A stretch of 64,000 nucleotides of DNA, from positions 310,001 to 374,000 of the forward strand of contig NZ_PJCH01000001.1 of NCBI RefSeq assembly GCF_002943565.1. Reading direction: 5' to 3'. The notes under the pieces are model-generated. The model was given only the letters and a program-made list of their open reading frames with translations. It was not told the DNA's origin and searched no databases. Every line of letters begins with the position of its first letter. The stretch's first letter is position 1. This document shows positions 34,860-45,626 of this stretch, piece by piece. The position numbers and the translations under genes were made by a program. The DNA is from Hyphococcus luteus (GTDB lineage Bacteria; Pseudomonadota; Alphaproteobacteria; Caulobacterales; Parvularculaceae).

Positions 34860-36263
34860 ATGCAGCCAGTCACGGAAAACGCTCAGACGTTGCTGGAAAG
34901 CATCTATGCTTTCTGCCGGCAACACTCCATGGCCGAGTCGACGTTCGGCCGGCGCGCCGTCAATGACGGAAAATTCGTGTCGCGCTTGAAAGACGGCTCG
35001 CGCTTGCGGCCGGAAACCTGGGACCGCGTCGTCAAGTTCATCTCAAGTCATGGCGGCGCGGCGCCGTCCGCGCCCGATCCCGGCCTTCTTCACATCCTGC
35101 CAAGCGAGAGCCTCGCCGCCGCCGCAAGCGACACATCCTCTGAGAAAAATTTCAGGTTCTTCGACAATCGTCAGAAATATCTGATGTTCGTGAACACCTG
35201 CAGCGAAAAGGACATTGTCGCCGAGCGGGCCGGCATGGAGCTCTCCCACATTCATCCCGCGCCGCCGGCGATCCGGCTCTTCGACGGCGGCATCGGCGAC
35301 GGCACCGTGCTCGCAAAACTCCTGCGTGAAATGCACGGGCGTTTCCCGACCATGCCTTTTTATGTGTCCGGCAAAGAGATCAGCCTCGAAGACATTCGTT
35401 TAACGCTCGGCAAAATGGCCGACCGTTTGTTCGAACATCCGGCGACCGTGCTCGTTTTCACGAACATGTTCTATTCCGAGGCGCCCTGGCTGACGCCGAA
35501 GAAGCAGGAAGCCAAAGACGCCCTGGTCTGGAAGGAAGTCGCCCTGAAAGGCGGCACGGCCCATGATTTCGACCGCCAGATTTCCGAACTCGACAGTTTC
35601 CTCACCGAAAACTGGCAGGCGCGCCACAGCCCCAAGACCGGCAACCCGATTTACGACCATCCGGCCGTCCTTGTCATCTATCGCGAGGATTACAAGTTCC
35701 TTTTAAACGACGTCATCCCGAAACAGGGCGAAGCGAAAGCCGACTACGATCTCGTTCTCGCCTCGCAGCCCTATCGGTTGCGCGTGCCCGCCGCCTTCAA
35801 GGCGAAAAACGTCATCGCGCCCCTCGCCCGGGCCCTGCGCCCGAGCGGAAGGCTGCTCGGCATTCATTCCTACGGCCGCGATCCCGGCATGGAGATCATC
35901 AACAGGATCTGGCCGGACGACAATCCGTTCGAAACGAGCCGTCACGACATTCTGCGCGCGCTGAAAGACGCGCTCGGCGACGAGGCGGAGGAGTTCGATT
36001 TCAATGCGTTCTCCGACGACCGCTCGATCTTTCAATACAAGATGCACACCCTGCCGACGGAAGTCGATTCGAGCATCGGCACCTCAACCCTGTTCGCGGC
36101 GTGGAACGACGCCGTCTATGTCGCGCAGATCGAAGACGACCGGCTTGAAGACGGACCGGAAGGCGCGGACTATCTTCAGGCGACGCGAGAAGTTTTGAAA
36201 AAACATGGCGGCCTGTGGTTCAATGACGAATCCTATGTCGTCTCGAGAACGCGCGGCGCGTAA
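34860..36263 (+). CDS. HTH-like N-terminal domain fused to SAM-methyltransferase-like domain, function unknown
   Basis: 467 residues. Residues about 25-64 (STFGRRAVNDGKFVSRL, then KDGSRLRPETWDRVVKFI) look like the compact helix-turn-helix found in many small alphaproteobacterial putative DNA-binding proteins. After a linker, residues 138-151 (IRLFDGGIGDGTVL) match methyltransferase motif I, and DYDLVLASQPYRL plus IAPLARALRPSGRLLGIHSYG fit motifs IV-V, so residues 95-467 resemble a class I SAM methyltransferase. I know of no characterised protein with this order. AAAGGAA precedes the ATG, and it begins a new transcript after the terminator at 34745. The second MetE-core gene follows 33 bp later. 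It may methylate a small molecule or sense SAM and regulate; both are guesses. Confidence 0.8.
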   Translation: MQPVTENAQTLLESIYAFCRQHSMAESTFGRRAVNDGKFVSRLKDGSRLRPETWDRVVKFISSHGGAAPSAPDPGLLHILPSESLAAAASDTSSEKNFRFFDNRQKYLMFVNTCSEKDIVAERAGMELSHIHPAPPAIRLFDGGIGDGTVLAKLLREMHGRFPTMPFYVSGKEISLEDIRLTLGKMADRLFEHPATVLVFTNMFYSEAPWLTPKKQEAKDALVWKEVALKGGTAHDFDRQISELDSFLTENWQARHSPKTGNPIYDHPAVLVIYREDYKFLLNDVIPKQGEAKADYDLVLASQPYRLRVPAAFKAKNVIAPLARALRPSGRLLGIHSYGRDPGMEIINRIWPDDNPFETSRHDILRALKDALGDEAEEFDFNAFSDDRSIFQYKMHTLPTEVDSSIGTSTLFAAWNDAVYVAQIEDDRLEDGPEGADYLQATREVLKKHGGLWFNDESYVVSRTRGA

Positions 36264-36296
36264 GCGCGAAGAGTTTTATAAGGCGAGGAGAATATC

Positions 36297-37439
36297 ATGG
36301 CTTCAGCGGGACGATTTCTGACAACTCATGTGGGCAGCCTGCCGCGCCCGGAAAAGCTGATCGAAATCATGTTCGCGCGCGAAGACGGCCTGCCCCTCGA
36401 TCCGGACGCGGTCGAAAAGGAAATCGAAGCCGCCGTCCGCGATATTGTCGCCAAACAGGCCGAAGCCGGCATCGACGTCGTCAATGACGGCGAAATGTCG
36501 AAGCCGAGCTATGCGACCTATATCAAGGACCGCCTCGCGGGCTTCGGCGGCGCCGGCAATTCCTATGTCTTTCAGGACATCGAGGATTTTCCTTCGCTGA
36601 AAAAACGCATTTTCGACGATCCAGGCCGCAAGCACCGCAAGACCCCGGCCTGCAACGGGCCGATCAGCGTCAAGGACATGGAAGCGCCGGCGAAAGACGC
36701 GGCGCGCCTCAACGCCGCCGTCGCCGAGCATGAGGGCGTAAAGCCGTTCATGAGCGCCGCCTCCCCCGGCGTGACGACCCTCTTCTTCGGCAATGAATAT
36801 TACGACAGCCACGAGGATTATCTCTTCGCCGTCGCCGAGGGGCTGCGCCACGAATACGAGACCATCGCGGCGGAGGGCATTACGCTGCAGATCGACTGCC
36901 CCGACCTCGCCATGGGCCGGCACACGCAATACGCCCATCTCGATCTCAACGGCTTTCGCGACCGCATGGCGCTGCATATCGAAGCGCTCAACAAGGCCGT
37001 CGCCAACATCCCCGCCGAGCAACTGCGCATGCATATGTGCTGGGGCAATTATCCGGGCCCGCATCATTGCGACGTTCCCTTCAAGGACATCATCGACCTC
37101 GTCTGGCAGGCAAAGCCGCACGCCATTCTCTTCGAAGCCGCGAACCCGCGCCACGCCCATGAATATGAGCTTTTCGAAAATGTGAAACTGCCCGAAGGCA
37201 AGGTGCTGATCCCCGGCGTCATCGAATGCCAGTCGAACTATATCGAGCACCCCGATCTCGTCGCGCAGCGCATTGCGCGTTACGCCAATCTCGTCGGGCG
37301 CGAGAATGTCATGGCCGGCGTCGATTGCGGTTTTTCCATTCACGCCGGCTCCGGCGGCGTCGACCCCAGCGTCGCCTTCGCCAAGCTCGCCGCGCTCGCC
37401 GAAGGCGCGAAAATCGCCTCGAAACAGTTCTGGCCGTAA
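36297..37439 (+). CDS. MetE-core protein 2 (cobalamin-independent methionine synthase C-terminal domain family)
   Basis: 380 residues, again the catalytic barrel alone. THVGSLPRPEKL at the start, VVNDGEMSKPSYATYI, CNGPISVKD, LQIDCPDLAMG and zinc-site elements HMCWGNYPGPHHCD and GVDCGFSIH near the C-terminus are diagnostic. It is only distantly similar to MetE-core 1, so the two probably have different substrates rather than being a recent duplication. GCGAGGAG stands 7 bases before the ATG. It is co-directional with the HTH-methyltransferase gene and is the last gene of the block before the convergent N-ATPase operon. Role: transfer of a methyl or related group to or from a zinc-bound thiol. 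Confidence 0.86.
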   Translation: MASAGRFLTTHVGSLPRPEKLIEIMFAREDGLPLDPDAVEKEIEAAVRDIVAKQAEAGIDVVNDGEMSKPSYATYIKDRLAGFGGAGNSYVFQDIEDFPSLKKRIFDDPGRKHRKTPACNGPISVKDMEAPAKDAARLNAAVAEHEGVKPFMSAASPGVTTLFFGNEYYDSHEDYLFAVAEGLRHEYETIAAEGITLQIDCPDLAMGRHTQYAHLDLNGFRDRMALHIEALNKAVANIPAEQLRMHMCWGNYPGPHHCDVPFKDIIDLVWQAKPHAILFEAANPRHAHEYELFENVKLPEGKVLIPGVIECQSNYIEHPDLVAQRIARYANLVGRENVMAGVDCGFSIHAGSGGVDPSVAFAKLAALAEGAKIASKQFWP

Positions 37440-37460
37440 GAAGCCCCAGGCCGCCTTACA

Positions 37461-38366
37461 TCAGTCTTGTTCGGCGGCGCCCGCCTCCTCCCGCTCCTTC
37501 ATCACATTATAGCTGCCCACAATGTCGAGGAGCTGCTGCGTGATGGCGCTCTGGCGTTCGTGACGGATATCGGCCGTGAGCGTGGCGAGATAATCGTCGA
37601 TATGGCGTTCGGCGCGCTGCATCGCCGCCAGGCGGGACGCATGTTCGCTGGCGAGCGACTCGATCAGGCCCCGCGCCAGAGAAAGAAACATATGTTCGCG
37701 AATGAGACGGGAGAAAAGGTCGTCCGCGTCAACGGTGAAGGCCGGCAGGCTGTGTGACGGCCAGGGCTTTTGCTTCAACTTTTCGAGATAGTCTTGCGTC
37801 ACCGGCAGGATGACGTCTTCCTGCGTCGCCGCCAGCTTTTCTTCCGTGCGCTGGTTATAGAAAACCGTAACGCTCCCGAGCCCAGCTTTTTCCCGATTGT
37901 CGTCGAGCCACAACAAGATGCTTTCCACGCTCTCGCCCACCGCTTCGACGGCGCCGGGCAGCGGCATCGTATAGCCGGACGGCGTCCCATAAGAGTCAAG
38001 CCGCGCCTCGGCTCGGGCGCCGATAGTGAGGACAAGCGTTTCCTCTTCGCGCTCCTCGGCTTCCGCCAGCTTCGCCGCCGCCGCCTCGACGACGGTTTCA
38101 TTAAAGCGCCCGCAAAGACCGCGGTCCGATCCGATGACGATATAGGCGGCGCGTCCGCGAACCGGCTCGGCGCGCGGCGTCAGTTTGGCTTGCCGCAACA
38201 CCGCCTGAAGGCCGGCGTCCACAACGCCGCGATAATGAAGCAGCGCGGCCGCGCCCTCGTCATAATGCTTGATCGCCACGGCCGAGAGCGATTTCATGAC
38301 GCCGACAATCGACTGCAGGTCGCGCCCGGTCTTTTCCCGGCGCACCAGTTGCTCCATTGCGGTCAC
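37461..38366 (-). CDS. atpG: N-ATPase F1 subunit gamma
   Basis: 301 residues. The N- and C-terminal helices that form the rotary shaft are clear ([25 protein letters not shown] at the start; [37 protein letters not shown] at the end), with [11 protein letters not shown] of the Rossmann-like middle domain. Sequence style is that of the alternate F1F0 (N-ATPase) gamma rather than the housekeeping one. It is the last gene of the operon; its start overlaps the atpA stop by 4 bp (ATGA). It couples ATP hydrolysis in the alpha/beta ring to rotation of the c ring. Confidence 0.93.
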   Translation of the reverse strand: MTAMEQLVRREKTGRDLQSIVGVMKSLSAVAIKHYDEGAAALLHYRGVVDAGLQAVLRQAKLTPRAEPVRGRAAYIVIGSDRGLCGRFNETVVEAAAAKLAEAEEREEETLVLTIGARAEARLDSYGTPSGYTMPLPGAVEAVGESVESILLWLDDNREKAGLGSVTVFYNQRTEEKLAATQEDVILPVTQDYLEKLKQKPWPSHSLPAFTVDADDLFSRLIREHMFLSLARGLIESLASEHASRLAAMQRAERHIDDYLATLTADIRHERQSAITQQLLDIVGSYNVMKEREEAGAAEQD

Positions 38367-39916
38367 GAATCGTCTTCCCTGTTGTCCACGCCCTTTCGCT
38401 CCAACGCGCTTCGCGCTGCGGCGAGCACTTTTTTCTTATCCTCTTCCCCGAACTCGGAATCGCTGAGGATTTTTTTCGAAAGATCCGGCAAATCCTCGTT
38501 TGCCGCACGGCGGATGGCCGCTTCCGCAGCGTCGATGTCTTCGATCGCCACATCGTCGAAAACCCCTTCCGTCGCCGACAAGAGGACGGCGATCTGCTCC
38601 GGCGCGGAGAAACGATCATATTCGCCTTGCTTGAGCACTTCGCGGATGCGCCGCCCGCGCTCCAGCCGCTGGCGCGTGTCCTTGTCGAGCCGCGCCCCGA
38701 AACGGGAAAAGGATTCAAGCTCCTCGAACTGCGCATAATAAAGCCGCAAATCGGGCGCCACCGCGCGATAGGCGCGGCGTTGGGCGTCTCCGCCGACCCT
38801 TGAGACCGACAGGCCGATATCCACCGCCGGCAGGACGCCCTTGCTGAAAAGATCAGGAGACAGATAGATCTGGCCGTCGGTGATCGAAATCAGGTTGGTC
38901 GGGATATAGGCGGAGATATTCTGCGCCTGGGTTTCGATGACCGGCAGCGCGGTCAGCGAGCCGCCGCCGCGCTCTTTCGACAAATGCGCCGCGCGCTCGA
39001 GAAGGCGCGAATGAATGTAAAAAATGTCGCCGGGATAAGCTTCGCGGCCCGGCGGCCGGCGCAGAAGCAAGGACAATTCGCGATAAGCGCGCGCATGACG
39101 CGTGAGATCGTCATAGACAATCAAAACATCCCGCCCCTTCTCCATAAAATATTCCGCCATGCTGGTCGCCGCGTAAGGCGCGACGAATTGCAGGCCCGGC
39201 GCCTCCTCGCCGCTTGCCGCGACGACAATCGTGCGCTGGCGCATGCCGCCTTTTTCAAGCTGATCGATGACGCGCGCGACCGCCGAGGCGCGCTGGCCGA
39301 TAGCGCAGTAAATGCAAACGACATCCTCGTTTTTCTGGTTGAGAATGGCGCTGACGGCGACGGCCGTCTTGCCTGTCTGGCGGTCGCCGAGAATGAGCTC
39401 GCGCTGGCCGCGGCCTATGGGAATGGCGGCGTCGACGGATTTCAACCCGGTCTGCAAGGGTTCTGCGACAGGCGCGCGATCCATGATCGCCGGCGCCGGG
39501 CGTTCGATCGGCCAGCGTTCAGCGGCTTTGACCGGACCGCCCCCGTCGAGCGGCCGGCCAAGCCCGTCCACCACGCGGCCCAGCAAGCCTTCTCCCACCG
39601 GCGCATCGACGACCCGTTTGGTGCGCCGCACCTCCGCGCCTGTGTGCAGCTTATCGCCCCCGCCAAGCAGCACAACGCCGACGCCGGTGGTCCGGATGGT
39701 GGAGGCGATGCCCATTAACCCGCCGGGAAAGCTCAAAAGCTCATCGGCCAGGAGTTCGGAAAAGCCAGTGACGAAGGCGACGCCTTCGCCGACCTGTGCG
39801 ACGGCGCCTTCCTCCATCAGACTAAGCCGGGGCGGCGTTTCGCGGCGCGCCTTTGAAAGCTCATCGAAAACATTGTCGCAAGACGCACGCAGGGATAGCG
39901 TTTCAGAGCCCGTCAT
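38363..39916 (-). CDS. atpA: N-ATPase F1 subunit alpha
   Basis: 517 residues with the F1 alpha fold: P-loop GDRQTGKT at 177-184, [27 protein letters not shown], and [22 protein letters not shown]. Alpha subunits bind nucleotide without turning it over and form the hexamer with beta. The N-terminal part ([33 protein letters not shown]) is typical of the N-ATPase branch. Both ends overlap neighbours by 4 bp (ATGA), atpF upstream and atpG downstream, so translation of the operon is tightly coupled. Confidence 0.95.
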   Translation of the reverse strand: MTGSETLSLRASCDNVFDELSKARRETPPRLSLMEEGAVAQVGEGVAFVTGFSELLADELLSFPGGLMGIASTIRTTGVGVVLLGGGDKLHTGAEVRRTKRVVDAPVGEGLLGRVVDGLGRPLDGGGPVKAAERWPIERPAPAIMDRAPVAEPLQTGLKSVDAAIPIGRGQRELILGDRQTGKTAVAVSAILNQKNEDVVCIYCAIGQRASAVARVIDQLEKGGMRQRTIVVAASGEEAPGLQFVAPYAATSMAEYFMEKGRDVLIVYDDLTRHARAYRELSLLLRRPPGREAYPGDIFYIHSRLLERAAHLSKERGGGSLTALPVIETQAQNISAYIPTNLISITDGQIYLSPDLFSKGVLPAVDIGLSVSRVGGDAQRRAYRAVAPDLRLYYAQFEELESFSRFGARLDKDTRQRLERGRRIREVLKQGEYDRFSAPEQIAVLLSATEGVFDDVAIEDIDAAEAAIRRAANEDLPDLSKKILSDSEFGEEDKKKVLAAARSALERKGVDNREDDS

Positions 39917-40701
39917 TCCGCCGCCTTTTTCGCTTCGGCGACGCCGGCGTCCGAAAGCGCCGTTCCCAAACGCTCTTCCAGTTCGTCAAGATAGCTGTCG
40001 AGGCCCCATTCGACGACCTGGCTGTCGAGGCGCAACCGGATCCCGGCGATCAGGTCTTCTCTTTGGACATAATCGGCGCTCACATCGGCTTGCAGAATGT
40101 CCTTGAGCGCCAGTTCGATCGCCTCCCGGTCTTCTGCTTCAAGCGGGAACGCGGATTCGATCTGCGCCGAACTTGTCTCCCGGCGCACTGCGCTTTTCAG
40201 TTTTTCCAGCGTTTCTTCTGGCAGCGCGCGAAGCTTTTCCGCAAACGCCGCAATCATGCGCGCTTCAAGCCGGTCATCGGCGAGATCCCGAAACGCCGCG
40301 CGCGCGATCGCAAAAAACTCCTCCCCCGCCCGGCGGCGAATATCGCTGAGAACTTCCTGCCGGTCGCCGGAGAGGCGGGCGAACCACGCCGCCCGTTCGG
40401 CGTCGACGCTCTCGCGCGTTTGTTTCTCAAGCTCATGTCGCAGCTTGTCGGCTGCAGCGCGCGCCTCGGACAGCATCTCTTCGCGTTTCCGGTCAAGCGC
40501 GTCGCGTTCCGCTTTCAATGCGTCGCGTTCCTGTTCGGCTTTCCCGCGCATCGATTCGGCTTCCTGAAGACGGTCCCGGACGCGCTTTTGCCGCCGCTCC
40601 ATAGCCCGGGTCACCGGACCGTAAAGAAACCTCTTCAGGAGCCAGACAAGGACGAGAAAATTGACGATCTGGGCCGCGACTGTAACCCAATTGATCTCCA
40701 T
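39913..40701 (-). CDS. atpF: N-ATPase F0 subunit b (alternate type)
   Basis: 262 residues, longer than the 156 of ordinary b subunits and typical of N-ATPases, which lack a separate delta subunit and carry an extended b chain. One N-terminal membrane helix ([25 protein letters not shown]) is followed by a long charged coiled coil (about 35-170) rich in Arg, Glu and Ala. The C-terminal part (about 180-262) would contact the top of F1. The start [11 protein letters not shown] follows CGGAGG; a longer upstream reading is rejected. It lies 4 bp after atpE. Confidence 0.92.
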   Translation of the reverse strand: MEINWVTVAAQIVNFLVLVWLLKRFLYGPVTRAMERRQKRVRDRLQEAESMRGKAEQERDALKAERDALDRKREEMLSEARAAADKLRHELEKQTRESVDAERAAWFARLSGDRQEVLSDIRRRAGEEFFAIARAAFRDLADDRLEARMIAAFAEKLRALPEETLEKLKSAVRRETSSAQIESAFPLEAEDREAIELALKDILQADVSADYVQREDLIAGIRLRLDSQVVEWGLDSYLDELEERLGTALSDAGVAEAKKAAE

Positions 40702-40705
40702 GGCA

Positions 40706-40984
40706 TCAGCCTCCGGCCTGCTCTCGGATGGCGCCCCAGAACGGATTTGCAAAGATCAGGATCATCGCCACGACGAAGCAGTAAATCGCCGTCGATTCGA
40801 TCATCGCCAGGCTGACAAAAAGCGTGCGCGTGATCGTGTTCGATTCATCGGGCTGCTGCGCAATGGCGGCGAGCGCCTGCGCCGCCGCACGCGCTTCCCC
40901 CAAGGCGGGACCGATTGAACCGATGGCGATGGTCAATCCGGCTGTAAAAATAGAGACGGCGCCGATAAGGCTTGAAGGGTCCAT
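40706..40984 (-). CDS. atpE: N-ATPase F0 subunit c with sodium-binding signature
   Basis: 92 residues, two membrane helices joined by a polar loop (IAQQPDESN). Helix 2 contains MIESTAIY: Glu63, Ser64, Thr65 and Tyr68, the residues that coordinate sodium in known Na+-driven c rings, and helix 1 carries a second carboxylate, Glu30 in PALGEARA, at the place of the usual Gln. This double-glutamate pattern is described for N-ATPase c subunits. The protein would therefore form an ion-pumping ring selective for Na+ (inference from ligands). Its start abuts the atpB stop directly (TAG-ATG), with AAAGGAGAG upstream. Confidence 0.94.
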   Translation of the reverse strand: MDPSSLIGAVSIFTAGLTIAIGSIGPALGEARAAAQALAAIAQQPDESNTITRTLFVSLAMIESTAIYCFVVAMILIFANPFWGAIREQAGG

Positions 40985-41692
40985 CTAACTCTCCTTTGAA
41001 GACTGGTCTGCGCGCGCCGTTTTAACCTCATGGGCGTGCGTGGCGGACGCAATATAAACCATTGCAAGAACGGCGAAGATATAGGCCTGAATAAATCCCG
41101 TAATGAGGCCGAGCAGCTGCATGACGACGGGGAAGAAAAACGGGGTGATGCTGATCAGAATGCCGGCGATCATGGCGCCGCTCATGACATTGCCGTAAAG
41201 CCGGACCGCAAGCGCGATGGTGCGCGACAATTCGCTGATCACCGTGAAAGGCAGCATGAAAGGCGTCGGGCGCAGATATTGCTTGAGGTAACCGATAACG
41301 CCCCGCGACGCGACGCCGTAAAGCGGAACGGCGACGAAGACGCAGAGCGCGAGCGCCGTCGTCGTTGACAGGGAGCCCGTCGGCGCGGCGTATCCCGGGA
41401 CGACCGACAGCAGGTTCGAAACGGCGATAAAAACAAAGAGCGTGCCGACAAAAGGGAGATAGCGGCCGGGCTCCTGCCGGCTGACATCCTGAATCTGGTC
41501 GGCGAGACCGGTGACGAGCACTTCGAGAAAGTTCTGAAAGGGTGAGATTTCCTCTGTATCCGACAAATTGCGGGTCACGATCCAGGATGCGCCGGCAATC
41601 AGCAACATGACCAGCCAGGTAAAAGAGATGGTCGCGTTCAGCTCGAACGCGCCATAGGAGAAAAACACCCATTCGTCCGGACTAATGCGCAT
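40985..41692 (-). CDS. atpB: N-ATPase F0 subunit a
   Basis: 235 residues, five to six membrane helices. The essential arginine is in SELSRTIALAVRLYGNVMSG (Arg164), which faces the c-ring carboxylate; GFIQAYIFAVLAMVYIASATHAHE closes the channel. The start MRISPDEWVFF is chosen from family length; the frame is open 55 codons further upstream, but that part overlaps atpR and is arginine-rich. The start lies 11 bp inside the end of atpR. Together with c it forms the ion path across the inner membrane. Confidence 0.92.
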   Translation of the reverse strand: MRISPDEWVFFSYGAFELNATISFTWLVMLLIAGASWIVTRNLSDTEEISPFQNFLEVLVTGLADQIQDVSRQEPGRYLPFVGTLFVFIAVSNLLSVVPGYAAPTGSLSTTTALALCVFVAVPLYGVASRGVIGYLKQYLRPTPFMLPFTVISELSRTIALAVRLYGNVMSGAMIAGILISITPFFFPVVMQLLGLITGFIQAYIFAVLAMVYIASATHAHEVKTARADQSSKES

Positions 41693-41993
41693 GGGAGCGC
41701 TCCTTTTCCGCCGCCGCGCCTTGCGCCCGGCGGGCGCGGGCCAAAGAGAGATGACGGGCCGCCAGAAAACCGAGCATCGCGACGCCGATTTCCAGCGCGC
41801 CGGCGCCGAGCGCAAGCGCTGCGCCGAGAACCGCCAGCACGGCGGCGAGACGGACAAAAATCATCATGCCGAAGGCGAGGCCGTCCGACCGCCCCGCCGC
41901 ATGGGCTTTCGTCGCCCGCCACAGCATGTGAAAATAAGCGAGCCCTCCAGCAAAGCCAACGCCGGCGGCGGCGATAAGCACAACAGGGTTCAT
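41682..41993 (-). CDS. atpR: N-ATPase accessory membrane protein AtpR
   Basis: 103 residues with three hydrophobic helices (LIAAAGVGFAGGLAYFHMLW; GMMIFVRLAAVLAVLGAALALG; ALEIGVAMLGFLAARH) and a charged tail. The gene position directly before atpB and the helix pattern are those of AtpR, a subunit found only in N-ATPase operons and thought to sit beside the c ring. The start MNPVVLIAAAG has GGAAGG 8 bases upstream. It overlaps the antiporter stop by 4 bp (ATGA) and the atpB start by 11 bp. The AtpR name rests mainly on position and topology because the family is poorly conserved. Confidence 0.85.
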   Translation of the reverse strand: MNPVVLIAAAGVGFAGGLAYFHMLWRATKAHAAGRSDGLAFGMMIFVRLAAVLAVLGAALALGAGALEIGVAMLGFLAARHLSLARARRAQGAAAEKERSHAH

Positions 41994-43225
41994 GTCAAAG
42001 CCTTCCTTTCCAGCGGCGGCGAGGTTTGCAAAAGCCAGCGCACCGCGATGGGACTTAAAATGCATGTCGCCAGACTGACGAGCACCACTGTGTTGTAAAG
42101 CGCCGGCGGCGTCGCCCAATCCCCCAGGCTAAGGCCGTAGCCCATCACCAATAGCGCGATTTCGGCGCGCGGGATCATGCTGACGCCGATCAGAAGCGCG
42201 CCGCGGGGGCGGATGAATCTGAGGGAGGGAAGGCCGACGCCCACAATCTTTCCAAGCGAAGCGGCGGCGAAAAGAATAATCCCGAAACCAAGCGCGCTGA
42301 AGATGTACTGAATCTCAACCCCCATGCCGATATGGACAAAAAAGAAGGGCGCGAAAAAATCATAGATCGGCGAAAACGACTGATCGATTTTTCGCTCCAC
42401 AGGATCGCGGCTGAACGCCAGCCCCGCGAACATGGCGCCGATCGCCAGAGACAATCCCAGAAGATCCGCGGCCGCTGCGATCGCAAACGCCGCGCCCGCG
42501 GCGAAGAAAGCGGGCCCGTATTTCGGATCGAGCTGCGCGAAACGCTTTGTGACGCGTTTTTCAATGAACCGGGAAAATACGATGCAGCCTGTGGCGAACA
42601 AAGCGAGATTGATCAGAACCAGCGCCGTCTGATGCGCCAGAAGCGGCGCCAGAGACCCGCCGGCGCCGCCCCCGATCAGCGGACCGAGCGCGAACAGGAT
42701 GCTGATGATGATGACGGCGGATATATCGTCGAGTTCGGCGACATCGATCAGCAACGCGCCCGAAGGCCGTTTAAGCGCTTTCGCGTCGCGCCATACGGCC
42801 GTGCTGACTCCGACGCTGGTGGCGCTGAACGCCGCCCCGGAAAGAATCGCCGGGATCAGGCCAAAATCAAATACATACCGCACCACGGCAAAGGCCGTAA
42901 GCGCCGAAACCGTTATATCCGACACCCAGACCATGAGCGCCGGGCGAAGTTGCTGCACAAGCGCGGCGAGGTTGCTTTCAAGCCCTACGCGAAAAAGAAG
43001 CGCGACAAGGCCGATATTGGCGAACACGCCGATCGTGCGACGCGCATCGACCGATATGAAGTCCGCTGACGGGTCGAGCGTTGAAATCAGAAGACCGAGC
43101 ATCGTGTAGCCGACAATCGGCGGCATATGAATGCGCTCGAAACTGCGCCGGATAATGACGCTGGAGACGATGATCGCGCCTAACAGCAGGAGAACGATGG
43201 AAGCTTCGCCATGCAGTTCAGTCAT
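41990..43225 (-). CDS. CPA2-type cation:proton antiporter inside the N-ATPase operon
   Basis: 411 residues, 11-13 membrane helices and no C-terminal nucleotide-binding domain, so shorter than KefB/KefC. MPPIVGYTMLGLLI at the N-terminus, SGAAFSATSVGVSTAVW and LLIDVAELDDISAVIII (Asp166-Asp167, the ion-binding acidic pair) define the monovalent cation/proton antiporter fold. It probably exchanges Na+ or K+ for H+. The start MTELHGEASI overlaps the atpQ stop by 8 bp and its stop overlaps the atpR start by 4 bp, so it is embedded and translationally coupled. A usual N-ATPase operon has atpQ followed directly by atpR. The exchanger may supply Na+ for, or use the gradient made by, the ATPase. Confidence 0.9.
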   Translation of the reverse strand: MTELHGEASIVLLLLGAIIVSSVIIRRSFERIHMPPIVGYTMLGLLISTLDPSADFISVDARRTIGVFANIGLVALLFRVGLESNLAALVQQLRPALMVWVSDITVSALTAFAVVRYVFDFGLIPAILSGAAFSATSVGVSTAVWRDAKALKRPSGALLIDVAELDDISAVIIISILFALGPLIGGGAGGSLAPLLAHQTALVLINLALFATGCIVFSRFIEKRVTKRFAQLDPKYGPAFFAAGAAFAIAAAADLLGLSLAIGAMFAGLAFSRDPVERKIDQSFSPIYDFFAPFFFVHIGMGVEIQYIFSALGFGIILFAAASLGKIVGVGLPSLRFIRPRGALLIGVSMIPRAEIALLVMGYGLSLGDWATPPALYNTVVLVSLATCILSPIAVRWLLQTSPPLERKALT

Positions 43226-43516
43226 CGGAGCGCTCCTGACTGACCCAGCGCCAGGCGTTCCAGCAGCCAAGACACACGCCGGCGACAATCAGCGCCAACG
43301 TCCAGGAAAAACTTGTCGGCGCAACGCGGTCGAGCCACAGGCCGAGCGCAACGCCGATCAATGTCGGGACCGCAACAGCCCACCCGATGAGCCCGAACAT
43401 GCCGAAACCGAACCAGATGCTGTGTCGCCCTTCCCGGCGCGCCTTGATCTTGCGGGCGGCCTTGCGTTCGATTTGCGCAGCGCCATTGCCTTGAGGCGAT
43501 TTATCGTCAGCGGACA

Positions 43517-43517
<1 letters not shown>
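43218..43517 (-). CDS. atpQ: N-ATPase accessory membrane protein AtpQ (AtpI-like)
   Basis: 99 residues: a basic, hydrophilic N-terminus (about 1-33, with KAARKIKARREGR) and two membrane helices (FGFGMFGLIGWAVAVPTLIGVALGLWLD; WTLALIVAGVCLGCWNAWRWV). This is the AtpI/AtpQ pattern; AtpI relatives help assemble the c ring and may carry Mg2+. In N-ATPase operons the gene sits after atpC, as here. It overlaps atpC by one base (TAATG) and the antiporter by 8 bp. Confidence 0.87.
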
Positions 43518-45626
<2,109 letters not shown>

